A DNA stretch of 64,000 nt from an uncultured Blautia sp. (GCA_934364795.1 CAKRMK010000010.1:1-64000); one strand, 5' to 3'; numbered from the stretch's first letter, positions 7,967-17,628 are shown. The notes: generated by a model from the letters alone, not told the origin. Numbers and translations are program-made.

Positions 7967-9070
7967 CTACTTCGTAAATTCTTCAGTCTCAAACATTACA
8001 TCCATCCGTTCCTGATCCAATCGGTCTACCATCTTTGTCTGCACGGATGGGAATAAATGTGCATACCGGTAAGTGATCTTTTCCGCAGAATGCCCTACAC
8101 GTTTCCCGATTGCAAGAGCTGTAAATCCCATATTAATCAGCAGGGAAACATGGCTGTGACGGAGATCATGTACCCGGATTCTTTTTACCCCACTTTCCTT
8201 ACAGCCACGATCCATCTCGTGGGAAAGATAATATTTCGTAACCGGGAAAATTCGGTCATCTGGCTGCAGGCTGTAATACTGTTTGAAAAAGTCCTGCATC
8301 TCGTCACATAAAAACAGGGGCATCTTTACAATCCGGTTGCTGTTCTTGGTCTTTGGGGTAGAGATTACATCCTCCCCCTCTAGGCGTTGATAAGACTTAT
8401 TGATCCGCAGGGTTCTCTTCTCAAAATTGAAGTCCGAAGGAGAAAGGGCGAGAAGTTCGCCTTCACGGACTCCGCACCAGTAGAGCAGTTCAAATGCATA
8501 ATAGGAAAGCGGTTTGTCCATCATTGCCTCGGAAAATTTTAGATACTCTTCTTTCGTCCAGAATTCCATTTCCTTACTTTCCTCTGCGCCCATTGTTCCT
8601 GCTTTCTGCGCCGGATTAGCTGCCAGATCATAGAATTTCATTGCATGGTTGAAAATAGCGCTCAGCTGACCGTGAATAGTCTTCAAATACGTTGGTGAAA
8701 TCGGTTTTCCTGCCTTATTTTTCAGTTTCCGAATGGTGTTCTGCCAATCAATCACATCTTTTGCAGTAATCTCTGACACTTTTCTCTGTCCTAAATAAGG
8801 AATAATCTTACTCCGAATGATCGTTTCTTTTGTCAGCCAGGTACTTCTCTTCATACCTGGCTTTACATCCTCCTCATATAATTTGCAGAAGCTTTCCATC
8901 GTCATATTGACACTTGCTCTTTTCTGGAGTTGGAACTGATTCTCCCATTCCATTGCCTCCCGCTTCGTTTTAAATCCACGCTTGCATTTCTGCTTGCGCT
9001 CTCCTGTCCAGTCCTGATACCTTGTCATAACGTACCATGTGTTATTGCTTTCATTCTTGTAAACTGCCAT
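7967..9070 (-). CDS. int: Tyrosine-recombinase integrase
   Basis: A 367-residue integrase of the Tn916/phage type. The N-terminus (about 1-45) is an AP2-like arm-binding domain (TWYVMTRYQDWTGERKQKCKRG is its core). A SAM-like core-binding domain spans about 55-150. The catalytic domain carries Arg202 (GVREGE), His301 and Arg304 (HDLRHSH), His327 (GHSAEK) and the nucleophile Tyr336 (YAHLF). All key residues are present, so it should be active. GGAGG lies 8 bases upstream of the ATG, and the excisionase ends 2 bases before. It is taken to drive integration beside guaA. Confidence 0.95.
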   Translation of the reverse strand: MAVYKNESNNTWYVMTRYQDWTGERKQKCKRGFKTKREAMEWENQFQLQKRASVNMTMESFCKLYEEDVKPGMKRSTWLTKETIIRSKIIPYLGQRKVSEITAKDVIDWQNTIRKLKNKAGKPISPTYLKTIHGQLSAIFNHAMKFYDLAANPAQKAGTMGAEESKEMEFWTKEEYLKFSEAMMDKPLSYYAFELLYWCGVREGELLALSPSDFNFEKRTLRINKSYQRLEGEDVISTPKTKNSNRIVKMPLFLCDEMQDFFKQYYSLQPDDRIFPVTKYYLSHEMDRGCKESGVKRIRVHDLRHSHVSLLINMGFTALAIGKRVGHSAEKITYRYAHLFPSVQTKMVDRLDQERMDVMFETEEFTK

Positions 9071-9072
9071 TC

Positions 9073-9267
9073 TTAGCCCCTCCCATCATATGATTTTGTT
9101 CCATAGAACTGCTGGTAAAAATACTTGCGGTCAACTCGACCGGGGATGGTCTGGCATCCCATCGCTTCCAGCTCCCTGTTCAGCCTTTTAATCAGCTTGT
9201 ACGCATAGGATTCGGAAACTTCCAATGCCTCCATCACTTCATCCACTCTCATAAACATTTTTTCCAT
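9073..9267 (-). CDS. xis: Excisionase-like HTH protein
   Basis: A 64-residue protein with a MerR/excisionase-like winged helix: RVDEVMEALEVSESYAYKLIKRLNREL followed by the wing GCQTIPGRVDRKYF. AGGAGG precedes the ATG. It lies 2 bases upstream of int and is co-transcribed with it, as expected for a recombination directionality factor. It could also be a plain regulator of the int operon. Confidence 0.72.
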   Translation of the reverse strand: MEKMFMRVDEVMEALEVSESYAYKLIKRLNRELEAMGCQTIPGRVDRKYFYQQFYGTKSYDGRG

Positions 9268-9290
9268 TGATAAATCCTCCTTTGTTTTTA

Positions 9291-9423
9291 CTATACATTT
9301 CTGTATCGGTTATATGTTACTATACTTTTTTGTATTGGTCAAGCATCCGTAAATAAAAATTCTATACTTTTTTGTATCAGTTTTCCTTGTCGGCACTATA
9401 CTTTTATGCTATACTTTTTCTAT
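9291..9423. promoter_or_regulatory. Divergent control region with repeated operator
   Basis: The space between xis (minus) and the XRE gene (plus) holds CTATACATTTCTGTAT (9291-9306), two exact copies of CTATACTTTTTTGTAT (9320-9335, 9362-9377) and partial copies at 9396-9412 and 9409-9423. The repeats probably bind the adjacent regulator and overlap both divergent promoters, making this a switch between maintenance and excision. A related copy lies at 104-121 at the far end of the element. Confidence 0.6.
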
Positions 9424-9447
9424 CAACAACAGATAGGAGCGATAGTT

Positions 9448-9897
9448 ATGGCGATTGGTGAAAGAATCCATCATTTCAGACTTCTGCATGGGTTCACGCA
9501 GAAGTATCTTGGACAGCAGCTTGGCTTCAGCGATATGCAGGCAGATGTCCGTATTGCACAGTACGAAAAAGGGGCACGCAGCCCGAAAGAAAAATATCTC
9601 AATGCACTGGCTGATATTTTCGAGGTATCTCCCCATGCACTGGCTGTCCCGGATATTGACAGCTATGTAGGACTCATGCACACGCTGTTTGCACTAGAAG
9701 ACCTCTACGGTCTGCATATCGGCGAGATTGATGGGGAACTCTGCCTGCGGCTTGATAAAACCAAGGGTACCACCTACCTTTCTATGTTTGATATGTTCCA
9801 CGAATGGCAGGAACAATCTGCAAAACTGGAATCCGGTGAGATCACGAAAGAAGAATACGACCAATGGCGGTATAACTATCCCAACGTGAAAAAATAA
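9448..9897 (+). CDS. XRE-family regulator of the element
   Basis: A 149-residue protein from ATG at 9448 (TAGGAGCG upstream); the open frame begins at 9406 but that part overlaps the operators. The N-terminal HTH is MAIGERIHHFRLLHGFTQKYLGQQLGF with IAQYEKGARSPKEKYLNALADIF completing it. The C-terminal 85 residues (LFALEDLYGLHIGEIDGELCLRL to the end) form an unnamed domain common to regulators on Firmicute integrative elements. It is divergent from xis-int and is the likely ligand of the repeated operators between them. Confidence 0.82.
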   Translation: MAIGERIHHFRLLHGFTQKYLGQQLGFSDMQADVRIAQYEKGARSPKEKYLNALADIFEVSPHALAVPDIDSYVGLMHTLFALEDLYGLHIGEIDGELCLRLDKTKGTTYLSMFDMFHEWQEQSAKLESGEITKEEYDQWRYNYPNVKK

Positions 9898-9904
9898 AAA
9901 ACCA

Positions 9905-9957
9905 GCAAAAAAGGCCTTACCAAACTGATTTCACTCAATTCGGTAAGACCTTTTTAT
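9905..9957 (+). terminator. Terminator after the XRE regulator
   Basis: AAAAAAGGCCTTACC pairs with GGTAAGACCTTTTT. A-rich and T-rich flanks make it potentially bidirectional, stopping both the regulator mRNA and readthrough from guaA. Confidence 0.75.
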
Positions 9958-10021
9958 GTTGGCCAAAAATAATATTTACCTGATAACCTCCGGCTCACGC
10001 AAGAATAAATGCATGGTTGCC

Positions 10022-10043
10022 AGTGTTATCATTTTGTTATCAA
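10022..10043 (+). repeat. Subterminal direct repeat, right copy
   Basis: AGTGTTATCA then TTTTGTTATCAA matches 186-207 with two mismatches in 22 bases and the same orientation. It lies between the regulator and the guaA end, consistent with an integrase arm-site region. Confidence 0.45.
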
Positions 10044-10063
10044 ATAGAACCTTGATGTCTCTC

Positions 10064-10083
10064 AAACGCCCTGTTTATGCGGG
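10064..10083 (+). other. Candidate right attachment-site core
   Basis: AAACGCCCTGTTTATGCGGG lies 18 bases beyond the guaA stop codon and is loosely related to 37-54 in the same orientation. It marks the likely element/chromosome junction; the exact crossover cannot be set from this sequence alone. The guaA 3' end is a well-known integration target for genomic islands. Confidence 0.3.
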
Positions 10084-10100
10084 TTCCCAGATTTTTTTCA

Positions 10101-11678
10101 TTACTCAAACTCAATCGTTCCCGGCGGCTTACTAGTCAGATCATAGAATACGCGGTTAACTCCCTTAACCTCATTAATAATACGGTTCATTACTCTGTTA
10201 AGCACCTCATACGGAACTTCAGATGCTTCTGCAGTCATAAAGTCAATTGTCTTTACAGCACGAAGTGCTACTGCATAGTCATATGTTCTGAAATCGCCCA
10301 TTACGCCTACACTTCGCATATTGGTAAGTGCTGCAAAATACTGGTTCGGCATCCAGGACGGCTCTTTACCGTTTTCTGCTTTATATGCTTCTGCTGCCTT
10401 ATCAATTTCCTCACGATAAATATAGTCTGCATCCTGTACGATTCTGACTTTCTCTGCTGTGACTTCGCCAATGATACGGATTCCAAGTCCCGGACCTGGG
10501 AATGGCTGACGGAAAACAAGTTTTTCCGGAATTCCAAGCTCCAATCCGGCTCTACGGACTTCGTCTTTGAAAAGATCACGAAGAGGCTCGATGATCTCTT
10601 TAAAATCAACGAAATCAGGAAGGCCTCCTACATTATGGTGAGATTTGATCACTGCGGATTCTCCGCCAAGACCGCTCTCAACCACATCCGGATAAATTGT
10701 TCCCTGTGCAAGGAAATCTACAGCTCCGATTTTCTTCGCTTCCTCTTCAAAAATACGGATAAATTCCTCGCCAATAATTTTACGTTTTGCTTCCGGCTCT
10801 GTAACACCGGCAAGTTTGTCATAATATCTCTGCTGTGCATTAACACGAATAAAGTTCAGATCAAACTGACCATTGGGGCCAAATACGCCTTCAACTTCAT
10901 CTCCCTCATCTTTACGAAGAAGGCCATGATCTACAAACACACATGTCAGCTGTTTGCCGATGGCTCTGGAAAGAAGCCCTGCTGCCACAGAAGAGTCAAC
11001 ACCGCCAGACAAAGCAAGAAGGACCTTACCATCCCCAACTTTATTGCGGATTTCTTTAATGGTGTTTTCAACAAATGCATCCATCTTCCAGTCTCCGGCG
11101 CATCCGCATACTCCCAAAACAAAATTGGAAAGCATTGTCTTTCCTTCTACTGTATGCAGTACTTCCGGATGGAACTGAATTGCATACAGCTTTCTTTCTT
11201 CATTTTCAGCTGTAGCAACCGGACAGTCTGCCGTATGCGCTGAAATCTCAAATCCTGGTGCCGGTGCTGAAATATAATCCGTGTGGCTCATCCAGCAGAT
11301 TGTTTTTTCTGATACATTTTTAAAGATTTTGGAATCTTTTTTATCAATCAGAACTTCTGTCTTACCGTACTCGCTGACATCTGCTTTTTCGACTTTACCG
11401 CCAAGTACATGCATCATAAGCTGTGCGCCGTAGCAAAGTCCAAGTACCGGGATACCCAGTTCAAATAATTCCTTCTGATAAGTGGGTGAATCGGCCTTAT
11501 AACAGCTGTTCGGTCCGCCGGTGAGAATAATTCCCTTTGGATTCATTGCTTTAATCTTCTCAAGATCAGTCTTATAAGAATAAATTTCGCAATATACGTT
11601 ACATTCTCTGACCCTTCTTGCAACCAGCTGATTGTACTGACCACCAAAATCAATTACAATAACTAATTCTTTCTTCAA
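10101..11678 (-). CDS. guaA: GMP synthase (glutamine-hydrolysing)
   Basis: A full-length 525-residue GuaA that converts XMP to GMP with glutamine and ATP in purine synthesis. The class I amidotransferase domain (1-190) has the catalytic Cys82 (GLCYG), His170 and Glu172 (QFHPE). The ATP-pyrophosphatase domain carries the PP-loop SGGVDSS (224-230), and the C-terminal dimerization domain ends in GTIEFE. AGGAGG-like bases precede the ATG. The gene is intact, so element insertion downstream did not harm it. The next upstream genes run in the opposite direction. Confidence 0.98.
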   Translation of the reverse strand: MKKELVIVIDFGGQYNQLVARRVRECNVYCEIYSYKTDLEKIKAMNPKGIILTGGPNSCYKADSPTYQKELFELGIPVLGLCYGAQLMMHVLGGKVEKADVSEYGKTEVLIDKKDSKIFKNVSEKTICWMSHTDYISAPAPGFEISAHTADCPVATAENEERKLYAIQFHPEVLHTVEGKTMLSNFVLGVCGCAGDWKMDAFVENTIKEIRNKVGDGKVLLALSGGVDSSVAAGLLSRAIGKQLTCVFVDHGLLRKDEGDEVEGVFGPNGQFDLNFIRVNAQQRYYDKLAGVTEPEAKRKIIGEEFIRIFEEEAKKIGAVDFLAQGTIYPDVVESGLGGESAVIKSHHNVGGLPDFVDFKEIIEPLRDLFKDEVRRAGLELGIPEKLVFRQPFPGPGLGIRIIGEVTAEKVRIVQDADYIYREEIDKAAEAYKAENGKEPSWMPNQYFAALTNMRSVGVMGDFRTYDYAVALRAVKTIDFMTAEASEVPYEVLNRVMNRIINEVKGVNRVFYDLTSKPPGTIEFE

Positions 11679-12191
11679 GGTTTTCCTCCTGTTTTCCCTA
11701 TAAAATCTCTTTGGAATCGTTACTGTCTTTCAGAACCTAGAGCGTGTTTGAAAAATACTTTCTACAAGATGTGCGTCACAATTTGTGGGAGATTTTGTCC
11801 GGATGAGGGCGCCGTAGCGGGCTACGGAGGCAGAATCGGGCAAAATATACCGCAAAGTGGGGCGTGCAGATTGCAGGAATGATTTTTGGGGCAGGCTCTA
11901 GTCTGCAAGCAGTAACCTTGAATCTTTTTTCATTATAAATGAGTATAACAACTTTTACAACGGCTAATTTCTTTTCCATATTATATTTTTCAAACCATAA
12001 ATGAGCAAATTTAAAATATTGCACAAATATGTCTGCATTATAAAGACACGTTTTACTTGATTTGTCCAAATGTATTTACGTCTCGAACAAAAAGAACTTA
12101 TTTCCATATTTCCTTCCGTCCAATACAATAAAGCTGATAAATTTTCTCCTTTATTTTCGTTGCTAAACGGGTCCATTATGCTATTATGTAA
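11679..12191. other. Gene-free spacer with MITE copy
   Basis: The region between guaA and the divergent ABC operon has no supported gene. It holds a MITE-like copy (11738-11900) and AT-rich DNA up to the ABC promoter. Short reading frames here start inside the repeat or lack ribosome sites. Confidence 0.6.
11738..11900 (+). mobile_element. MITE-like repeat, copy A
   Basis: A full-length copy beginning TA then GAGCGTGTTTGAAAAA and ending GGCTC then TA. The interior matches copy B closely, including GATGTGCGTCACAATTTGTG, CCGTAGCGGGCTACGG and ATATACCGCAAAGTGGGGCG. The right inverted end has diverged. No coding capacity. TA on both sides fits Tc1/mariner-IS630-type target duplication. Confidence 0.7.
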
Positions 12192-12230
12192 TTGAAACAT
12201 TAGTTAGTAAAAGCTAATATGTTAGTAAAT
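12192..12230 (+). promoter_or_regulatory. Promoter of the ABC exporter operon
   Basis: TTGAAA (12192-12197) and TAATAT (12215-12220) are 17 bases apart. GTTAGTAAA occurs twice (12203-12211, 12221-12229) around the -10, a possible operator for an unlinked regulator. Confidence 0.55.
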
Positions 12231-12278
12231 GGGGATTTCGCCGTTCCCAGACAAAATCAATCTCAAGAGGTGAACCAA

Positions 12279-14066
12279 ATGGAAAAGAAAAACGAAAAAC
12301 AACCAAGCCTGCTAAAGCAATTGTTTGTTTTTGCGGGCAGCTACAAGTATCTTAGCATTCTTTCTGTAATCTTTGCAGGAATCAGTGCTTTGATTGCGCT
12401 TGTCCCTTTCTATTACATCTGGCGTATCATGCAGGAAGTCATCCGTGTAAAGCTTGACTTTTCCCAGGCACAGGGAATTTCTTCCTACGGATGGCACGCA
12501 GTAGGCACCGCTCTTATCGGTATGCTTCTGTACATTATTGCTCTTATGTGTTCCCATATTTCTGCATTTCATGTGCAGGCATCCATGCGTACCATCATGA
12601 TGGAACACATTATGACCCTGCCCCTTGGCTACATAGAAAGCGAAGGAAGTGGAAAAATCCGCAAAATTGTTACTGATTCCAGTGCTGCCACAGAAACTTA
12701 TCTGGCACATAATTTACCAGACAAAGCGGTCTCTGCAGTAACCCCTGTAGGCCTTCTGATCCTTATGTTTGTATTCGACTGGAGACTTGGTCTGATCTGC
12801 CTGATTCCCGCCGCTGTGGGCTTTGTTTTCATGGGTTCCATGATGGGAAAAGATATGGAAAAAAGCATGCAGGAATATCAGAATTCCCTGGAAATTATGT
12901 CATCTGAAGCAGTGGAATATGTACGCGGAATTCCAGTAGTAAAGACCTTCGGACAGTCTGTTTTTTCTTTTAAACGCTTTAAAAATGCCATTTATAATTA
13001 CGAAAAATGGACCATTGATTACACCAAACGGATGATGAAACCAATGATTGGATTTACCACCGCAGTAAACTCCACTTTTGCTTTTATTATCATTGCAGCA
13101 TTTCTTCTTGGGGGCAAAGAAATCTCCCCCGATTTTGGTCTGAATCTTTTCTTTTATATCATCATTACTCCGATTCTGACCACTACTTTAATGAAACTTG
13201 CCTATGCAGGTGAAGCCCAGCTTCAAGTCAAAGATGCCCTCATGCGTATGGGACAGCTTATGGACCAGAAAGCCCTTCCTGAGACTGCAAACGGACAGGT
13301 TCCAAGCGACAGCTCCATCTCACTTGAAAATGTAACCTTCGCTTACGAAGGTGCTTCCAAAAATGCCGTAGACCATATTTCTCTCCATGTAAATCCAGGG
13401 GAACATATAGCTTTTGTTGGACCTTCCGGCGGTGGAAAAACCACTCTTGCATCCCTTGTTGCAAGGTTCTGGGATGTAAAAGAAGGCAGCATAAAAATCG
13501 GTAATGTAGACGTAAAAAATATTACAAGCAGTGAACTTATGAACCAGATTTCCTATGTTTTTCAGGACAGTAAACTTCTGAAAATGTCTATCCTGGACAA
13601 TGTCCGTATTGGTAAACCAGAGGCAACCGAAGAAGAAGTCCTTCAGGCTTTAAAGGATGCACAATGTATGGATATTATTGAAAAATTCCCAGACGGTATC
13701 CATACCATGATCGGAGCAAAAGGAATCTATGTATCCGGTGGTGAAGCCCAGCGTCTTTCCATTGCAAGAGCTTTCCTAAAGAATGCCCCGGTACTTATCC
13801 TTGACGAAGCAACCGCTTTTGCAGACCCGGATAATGAGCAGAAAGTTCAGGCTGCTTTCGACAATCTTTCCAAAGATAAAACCGTAATTATGATTGCCCA
13901 CAGACTTTCCACTATCACAAATGCAGACCAGATTTATGTATTAAAAGATGGTAAAATTGCAGAACACGGAACTCACGAAACACTCCTTAAAAACCACGGC
14001 GTTTACTCTCATATGTGGGAAGAATATAACAAATCAGTAAACTGGAAGGTAGGTAGTGCATTATGA
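12279..14066 (+). CDS. ABC exporter subunit 1 (permease-ATPase fusion)
   Basis: About 595 residues from ATG at 12279, preceded by AGAGGTG; the open frame starts at 12219 without support. Six hydrophobic segments make the N-terminal type IV exporter domain. The ATPase domain has Walker A GPSGGGKTT (about 381), signature VSGGEAQRLS (about 484), Walker B with DEATAFADPDNE, and the H-loop IAHRLST. It overlaps the next gene by 4 bases (ATGA), so the two likely form a heterodimer. The substrate is unknown; multidrug or YbtP/YbtQ-like siderophore transport are both possible for this group. Confidence 0.88.
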   Translation: MEKKNEKQPSLLKQLFVFAGSYKYLSILSVIFAGISALIALVPFYYIWRIMQEVIRVKLDFSQAQGISSYGWHAVGTALIGMLLYIIALMCSHISAFHVQASMRTIMMEHIMTLPLGYIESEGSGKIRKIVTDSSAATETYLAHNLPDKAVSAVTPVGLLILMFVFDWRLGLICLIPAAVGFVFMGSMMGKDMEKSMQEYQNSLEIMSSEAVEYVRGIPVVKTFGQSVFSFKRFKNAIYNYEKWTIDYTKRMMKPMIGFTTAVNSTFAFIIIAAFLLGGKEISPDFGLNLFFYIIITPILTTTLMKLAYAGEAQLQVKDALMRMGQLMDQKALPETANGQVPSDSSISLENVTFAYEGASKNAVDHISLHVNPGEHIAFVGPSGGGKTTLASLVARFWDVKEGSIKIGNVDVKNITSSELMNQISYVFQDSKLLKMSILDNVRIGKPEATEEEVLQALKDAQCMDIIEKFPDGIHTMIGAKGIYVSGGEAQRLSIARAFLKNAPVLILDEATAFADPDNEQKVQAAFDNLSKDKTVIMIAHRLSTITNADQIYVLKDGKIAEHGTHETLLKNHGVYSHMWEEYNKSVNWKVGSAL

Positions 14067-15808
14067 ATTTAATTGAAAAAATAAAGCATAAATATGCCCT
14101 TTCCGAACAGGGTGCTCATGACATGATAAAGGGAATTATCGCTGTAACCCTTTCCAATCTTGCTTTTATGTTCCCTATAGGTCTTCTTTATCTGCTGGCA
14201 GAGGACATTTTAAACGGTGCTATTGACCATAAAAAATATCCTCTTTATATTGGTGGAATCATATTCGCGCTTTTGCTTATTATTATCACCACGCATTTCC
14301 AGTATAACTCCACGTTCCTGGCAACCTATGTGGAAAGTGGTATCAGAAGACGTACTCTAGCAGAAAAGCTTCGTAAGATTCCTTTATCCTTCTTTGGAAA
14401 AAAAGATCTTGCCGACCTGACAAACACCATCATGGGCGACTGTGCATGGCTGGAAACCGCATCTTCTCATTTTATCCCAGAGCTGATCGGTTCCATGATT
14501 TCCACAACAATTGTAGTGATCGGTTTGTTTTTCTTTAATGTTCCAATGACGATTGCCGCCATCTGGGTTCTTCCAGTTGCATTTTTCGTAGTTTTTGGAG
14601 CAAGCCCCATCTCACACAGGCTAAATACAACCGCTATGAAATACAAACTGGATTGCATGGATGGCATCCAGGAGGGCCTTGAAACAGTGAGAGATCTAAA
14701 GTCCTATAATGCAACTTCTACCTATATGAAAGGTCTGAATCAGAAGATTCATGCTGTAGAAAAGCACTCTGTGACAATTGAATTTATCAACGCCCTGTTT
14801 GTCTGCTCCGCTCAGATGATACTGAAATTAGGTATTGGAACCGTTGCCCTTACAGGCGGTGTTTTGTTTGCAAAAGGCAAAATTGACGCTCTTACTTTCT
14901 TCATGTACCTGTTGGTAGTTTCCAGAATGTATGACCCATTCCAGGTTGCACTTCAGAATCTTTCCGCCGTTATTTCCACAGATACACAGTGCAAGCGTAT
15001 GGATGAAATCCTTAATTATAAAGAACAGACCGGCAAATCTTCCATGGATAATAAAGGCTACGACATCCATTTTGACCACGTTGCTTTCTCCTATGAAAAC
15101 GGTGAGCAGGTACTGAAAAATGTTACTTTTACAGCAAAGCAGGGAGAAGTTACGGCTCTTATCGGACCTTCCGGTGGTGGAAAAACTACTGTTTCCAGAC
15201 TTGCTGCAAGGTTCTGGGATACAGATAAAGGACGCATTACAGTAGGTGGAATGAACGTTTCCGATATCGATCCTGAAACACTTCTTTCCCTGTATTCCAT
15301 CGTATTTCAGGATGTTACTTTGTTTAACAATACTATTATGGAAAACATCCGTATTGGTAAAAAGGATGCCTCTGATGAAGAGGTTATGCAGGCTGCACGA
15401 CTGGCTCACTGCGATGAATTTATTGAAAAAATGCCGGATAAATGGAACAGTATGATTGGCGAAAACGGCTCCGAACTTTCCGGCGGTGAGCGCCAGCGAA
15501 TCTCTATTGCAAGAGCATTTTTAAAGGATGCGCCAATCATTCTCATGGACGAAGCAACTGCTTCTCTGGACGTAGATAATGAATCATTAATCCAGGAAGC
15601 CCTGTCAAAGCTGATCAAAAATAAAACGGTTATGGTCATTGCACACAGAATGAGAACAGTAGATGGCGTTGACAAAATCGTAGTTTTAAAAGACGGTGTG
15701 GTGGCAGAAAGCGGCACACCAGAAGAACTGAAAATGCAAAATGGTATTTATAATCACATGATTGATCTGCAGCTTCAGTCAGAAAATTGGAAGTATAAAC
15801 GTGCTTAG
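14063..15808 (+). CDS. ABC exporter subunit 2 (permease-ATPase fusion)
   Basis: A 581-residue partner of the preceding gene, translationally coupled through ATGA. The transmembrane domain occupies about 1-320. The ATPase domain carries Walker A GPSGGGKTT (about 368), signature LSGGERQRIS (about 471), Walker B with DEATASLDVDNE and the H-loop IAHRMRT. Both subunits keep the catalytic glutamate after Walker B, so neither ATP site is obviously degenerate. The operon ends in a MITE copy and a terminator. Confidence 0.88.
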   Translation: MNLIEKIKHKYALSEQGAHDMIKGIIAVTLSNLAFMFPIGLLYLLAEDILNGAIDHKKYPLYIGGIIFALLLIIITTHFQYNSTFLATYVESGIRRRTLAEKLRKIPLSFFGKKDLADLTNTIMGDCAWLETASSHFIPELIGSMISTTIVVIGLFFFNVPMTIAAIWVLPVAFFVVFGASPISHRLNTTAMKYKLDCMDGIQEGLETVRDLKSYNATSTYMKGLNQKIHAVEKHSVTIEFINALFVCSAQMILKLGIGTVALTGGVLFAKGKIDALTFFMYLLVVSRMYDPFQVALQNLSAVISTDTQCKRMDEILNYKEQTGKSSMDNKGYDIHFDHVAFSYENGEQVLKNVTFTAKQGEVTALIGPSGGGKTTVSRLAARFWDTDKGRITVGGMNVSDIDPETLLSLYSIVFQDVTLFNNTIMENIRIGKKDASDEEVMQAARLAHCDEFIEKMPDKWNSMIGENGSELSGGERQRISIARAFLKDAPIILMDEATASLDVDNESLIQEALSKLIKNKTVMVIAHRMRTVDGVDKIVVLKDGVVAESGTPEELKMQNGIYNHMIDLQLQSENWKYKRA

Positions 15809-15812
15809 AATC

Positions 15813-15976
15813 TAGAGCGTGTTTGAAAAAGGCTTTCTGCAAGATGTGCGTCACAATTTGTGGGAGATTTTGCCCGGATGAGGGCGCCGTAGCGGGCTAC
15901 GGCAACTGAATTCGGGTAAAATATACCGCAAAGTGGGGCGTGCAGATTGTGGGAATGATTTTTCAAACACGCTCTA
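15813..15976 (+). mobile_element. MITE-like repeat, copy B (reference copy)
   Basis: The best-preserved copy, about 160 bp. It starts GAGCGTGTTTGAAAAA and ends TTTTTCAAACACGCTC, a perfect 16-bp inverted repeat, with TA on both outer sides. The interior has a second palindrome (CCGTAGCGGGCTACGG). It lies 4 bases past the ABC operon stop codon. Confidence 0.8.
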
Positions 15977-15979
15977 AAA

Positions 15980-16032
15980 CGGAGTGTTGTCACAGGTAAA
16001 TATTTTTCCGAGGGAAACACTCCATTTTATAA
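15980..16032. terminator. Bidirectional terminator between convergent genes
   Basis: GGAGTGTT (15981-15988) pairs with AACACTCC (16016-16023), flanked by AAAA on the left and ATTTTAT on the right. It separates the ABC operon from the convergent symporter gene. Confidence 0.6.
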
Positions 16033-16083
16033 AATAAGAAATATCTGATTTAGCTTAAACAAATATTCTTTTCCATCTAAATT

Positions 16084-17628
16084 TTAATGTTTTTCCTTCT
16101 TCTTTTCATCCCAGTAAACACAGTCATTTCTTCCCACCACACTGGAATCAAAAGGTGTACCATCGTTCTTTTTGTAGTGTTTTGTAGCGCGAAAAACACA
16201 TTTTGCACCTACAAATACAATTGGTACATTGAAATAAACGATCAGAATATTTCCAAGATCCGAGAACGCCCACAGGTTGCCCAGCTCCAGTCCTGCAAGA
16301 TTACAGAGGATTCCAAATGCCGCCACAAACAGTGCAATAATACGGACAGTGTTAATGCAAATGGCGTCTTTTCGGATACGATTCGCTGCAATTTCTGAAA
16401 AACTGATCATGCCAAGAAGACAGGTAAAAGCAAACAATCCAAAACATAAAGTAACTAAAAATGTCATAATGGCATTCATGGAAGTGCCCGGTGTAAGCAC
16501 TGCAATAGACTCTGTAAATTTAGGCAGTTTATCAAGTGCTGCCCATGCTTCTGCTCCTTCTCCTGTCCAGCAATGAGCCATAACAACTACAAATCCAGTG
16601 AGAGTACAGATCACAATGGTATCCAGAAAAACGCCAAGAGATGCCAGGATTCCCTGCTCACAGGGATGCTTTGCATCAGCTGCTGCCGCTGACATGGTGA
16701 TCGTTCCCTGCCCTGCTTCATTTGACATCAGACCTCGTTTAACCCCCTGTGCCAGAACAGTTCCCATGGCTCCACCAAAGAACGCCTGTGGCTTAAATGC
16801 GCCGCCAAACACAGCTGTAAAGAAATATGGAATCTGCCCGATATTCAAAAGAATCAATACAAATACTACCAGAATATAAAGCACAGCCATCACCGGAACC
16901 ATCATATCTGTCCATTTAGAGACTTTTTTAATTCCACCAAATGCAATAACTGCAGTTAAAATAATGATTGCCGCACCCGCTATATAGTAGAACAACGAGT
17001 CAACTGCAATGGTTTTTCCGGTAAGAATTTCTGCCATTCTTCCCACAGAAGAAACTACATTAAATCCCTGTGCCGGCAGGCAGCATAGAGCATAAAGAAT
17101 ATAAAGTACAGACAAAAATATACCAATTCCTACGCTGTTTCCAAGAAGTTTTCTGCCATAAAATGGAAGTCCTCCTACAAATTCATCGTCCTTTTTCTCT
17201 TTAAAAATCTGTGCCAGAACTGCCTCCATATAAGCTACTGCCATCCCGAAAAAGGCTGAAATCCACATCCAGAAAAGTGCTCCTGGGCCGCCAACAGCAA
17301 TCGCTCCTGTCACACCGATAATATTCCCCGGTCCCACTCGCATAGCGGCACTTAGCAAAAAGGCTGCCAGCGGCGTAATTCCTGTTTTTACAGAACGTTT
17401 TTCTGTGAGAAGCCTGATTCCCTTTTTAAAATACGTTACCTGGATAAATCCAAGCTTGATGGTGAAAAAGATACCTGATCCTAAAAGTACAATTATTGCC
17501 AATGAAATATTTCCCAGAATCGGGATATTCCGGTACCACTCCAGATTTGTGGGAAAATCCCACAACAGATCCGACAACGGACCTATAAAACCAAATACAC
17601 CGTTAATTGCCTCAAAAACAGCCTGCAT
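16084..17628 (-). CDS. Alanine/glycine:cation symporter (AGCS family)
   Basis: A 514-residue integral membrane protein with about 11 hydrophobic segments. Family signatures include MRVGPGNIIGVTGAIAVGGPGALFWMW (split by the helix boundary) and KRGLMSNEAGQGT in the middle. AGCS proteins take up alanine or glycine with Na+ or H+. The C-terminal tail is short and lysine-rich. GGAGGT-like bases precede the ATG. It is a single-gene unit convergent with the ABC operon. Substrate choice between alanine, glycine and serine cannot be read from the sequence. Confidence 0.93.
   Translation of the reverse strand: MQAVFEAINGVFGFIGPLSDLLWDFPTNLEWYRNIPILGNISLAIIVLLGSGIFFTIKLGFIQVTYFKKGIRLLTEKRSVKTGITPLAAFLLSAAMRVGPGNIIGVTGAIAVGGPGALFWMWISAFFGMAVAYMEAVLAQIFKEKKDDEFVGGLPFYGRKLLGNSVGIGIFLSVLYILYALCCLPAQGFNVVSSVGRMAEILTGKTIAVDSLFYYIAGAAIIILTAVIAFGGIKKVSKWTDMMVPVMAVLYILVVFVLILLNIGQIPYFFTAVFGGAFKPQAFFGGAMGTVLAQGVKRGLMSNEAGQGTITMSAAAADAKHPCEQGILASLGVFLDTIVICTLTGFVVVMAHCWTGEGAEAWAALDKLPKFTESIAVLTPGTSMNAIMTFLVTLCFGLFAFTCLLGMISFSEIAANRIRKDAICINTVRIIALFVAAFGILCNLAGLELGNLWAFSDLGNILIVYFNVPIVFVGAKCVFRATKHYKKNDGTPFDSSVVGRNDCVYWDEKKKEKH

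Noticed and set aside
10077..11243. 388-codon open frame antisense to guaA
   Set aside because: Full overlap with the conserved guaA gene and a cysteine/phenylalanine-rich nonsense-like product.
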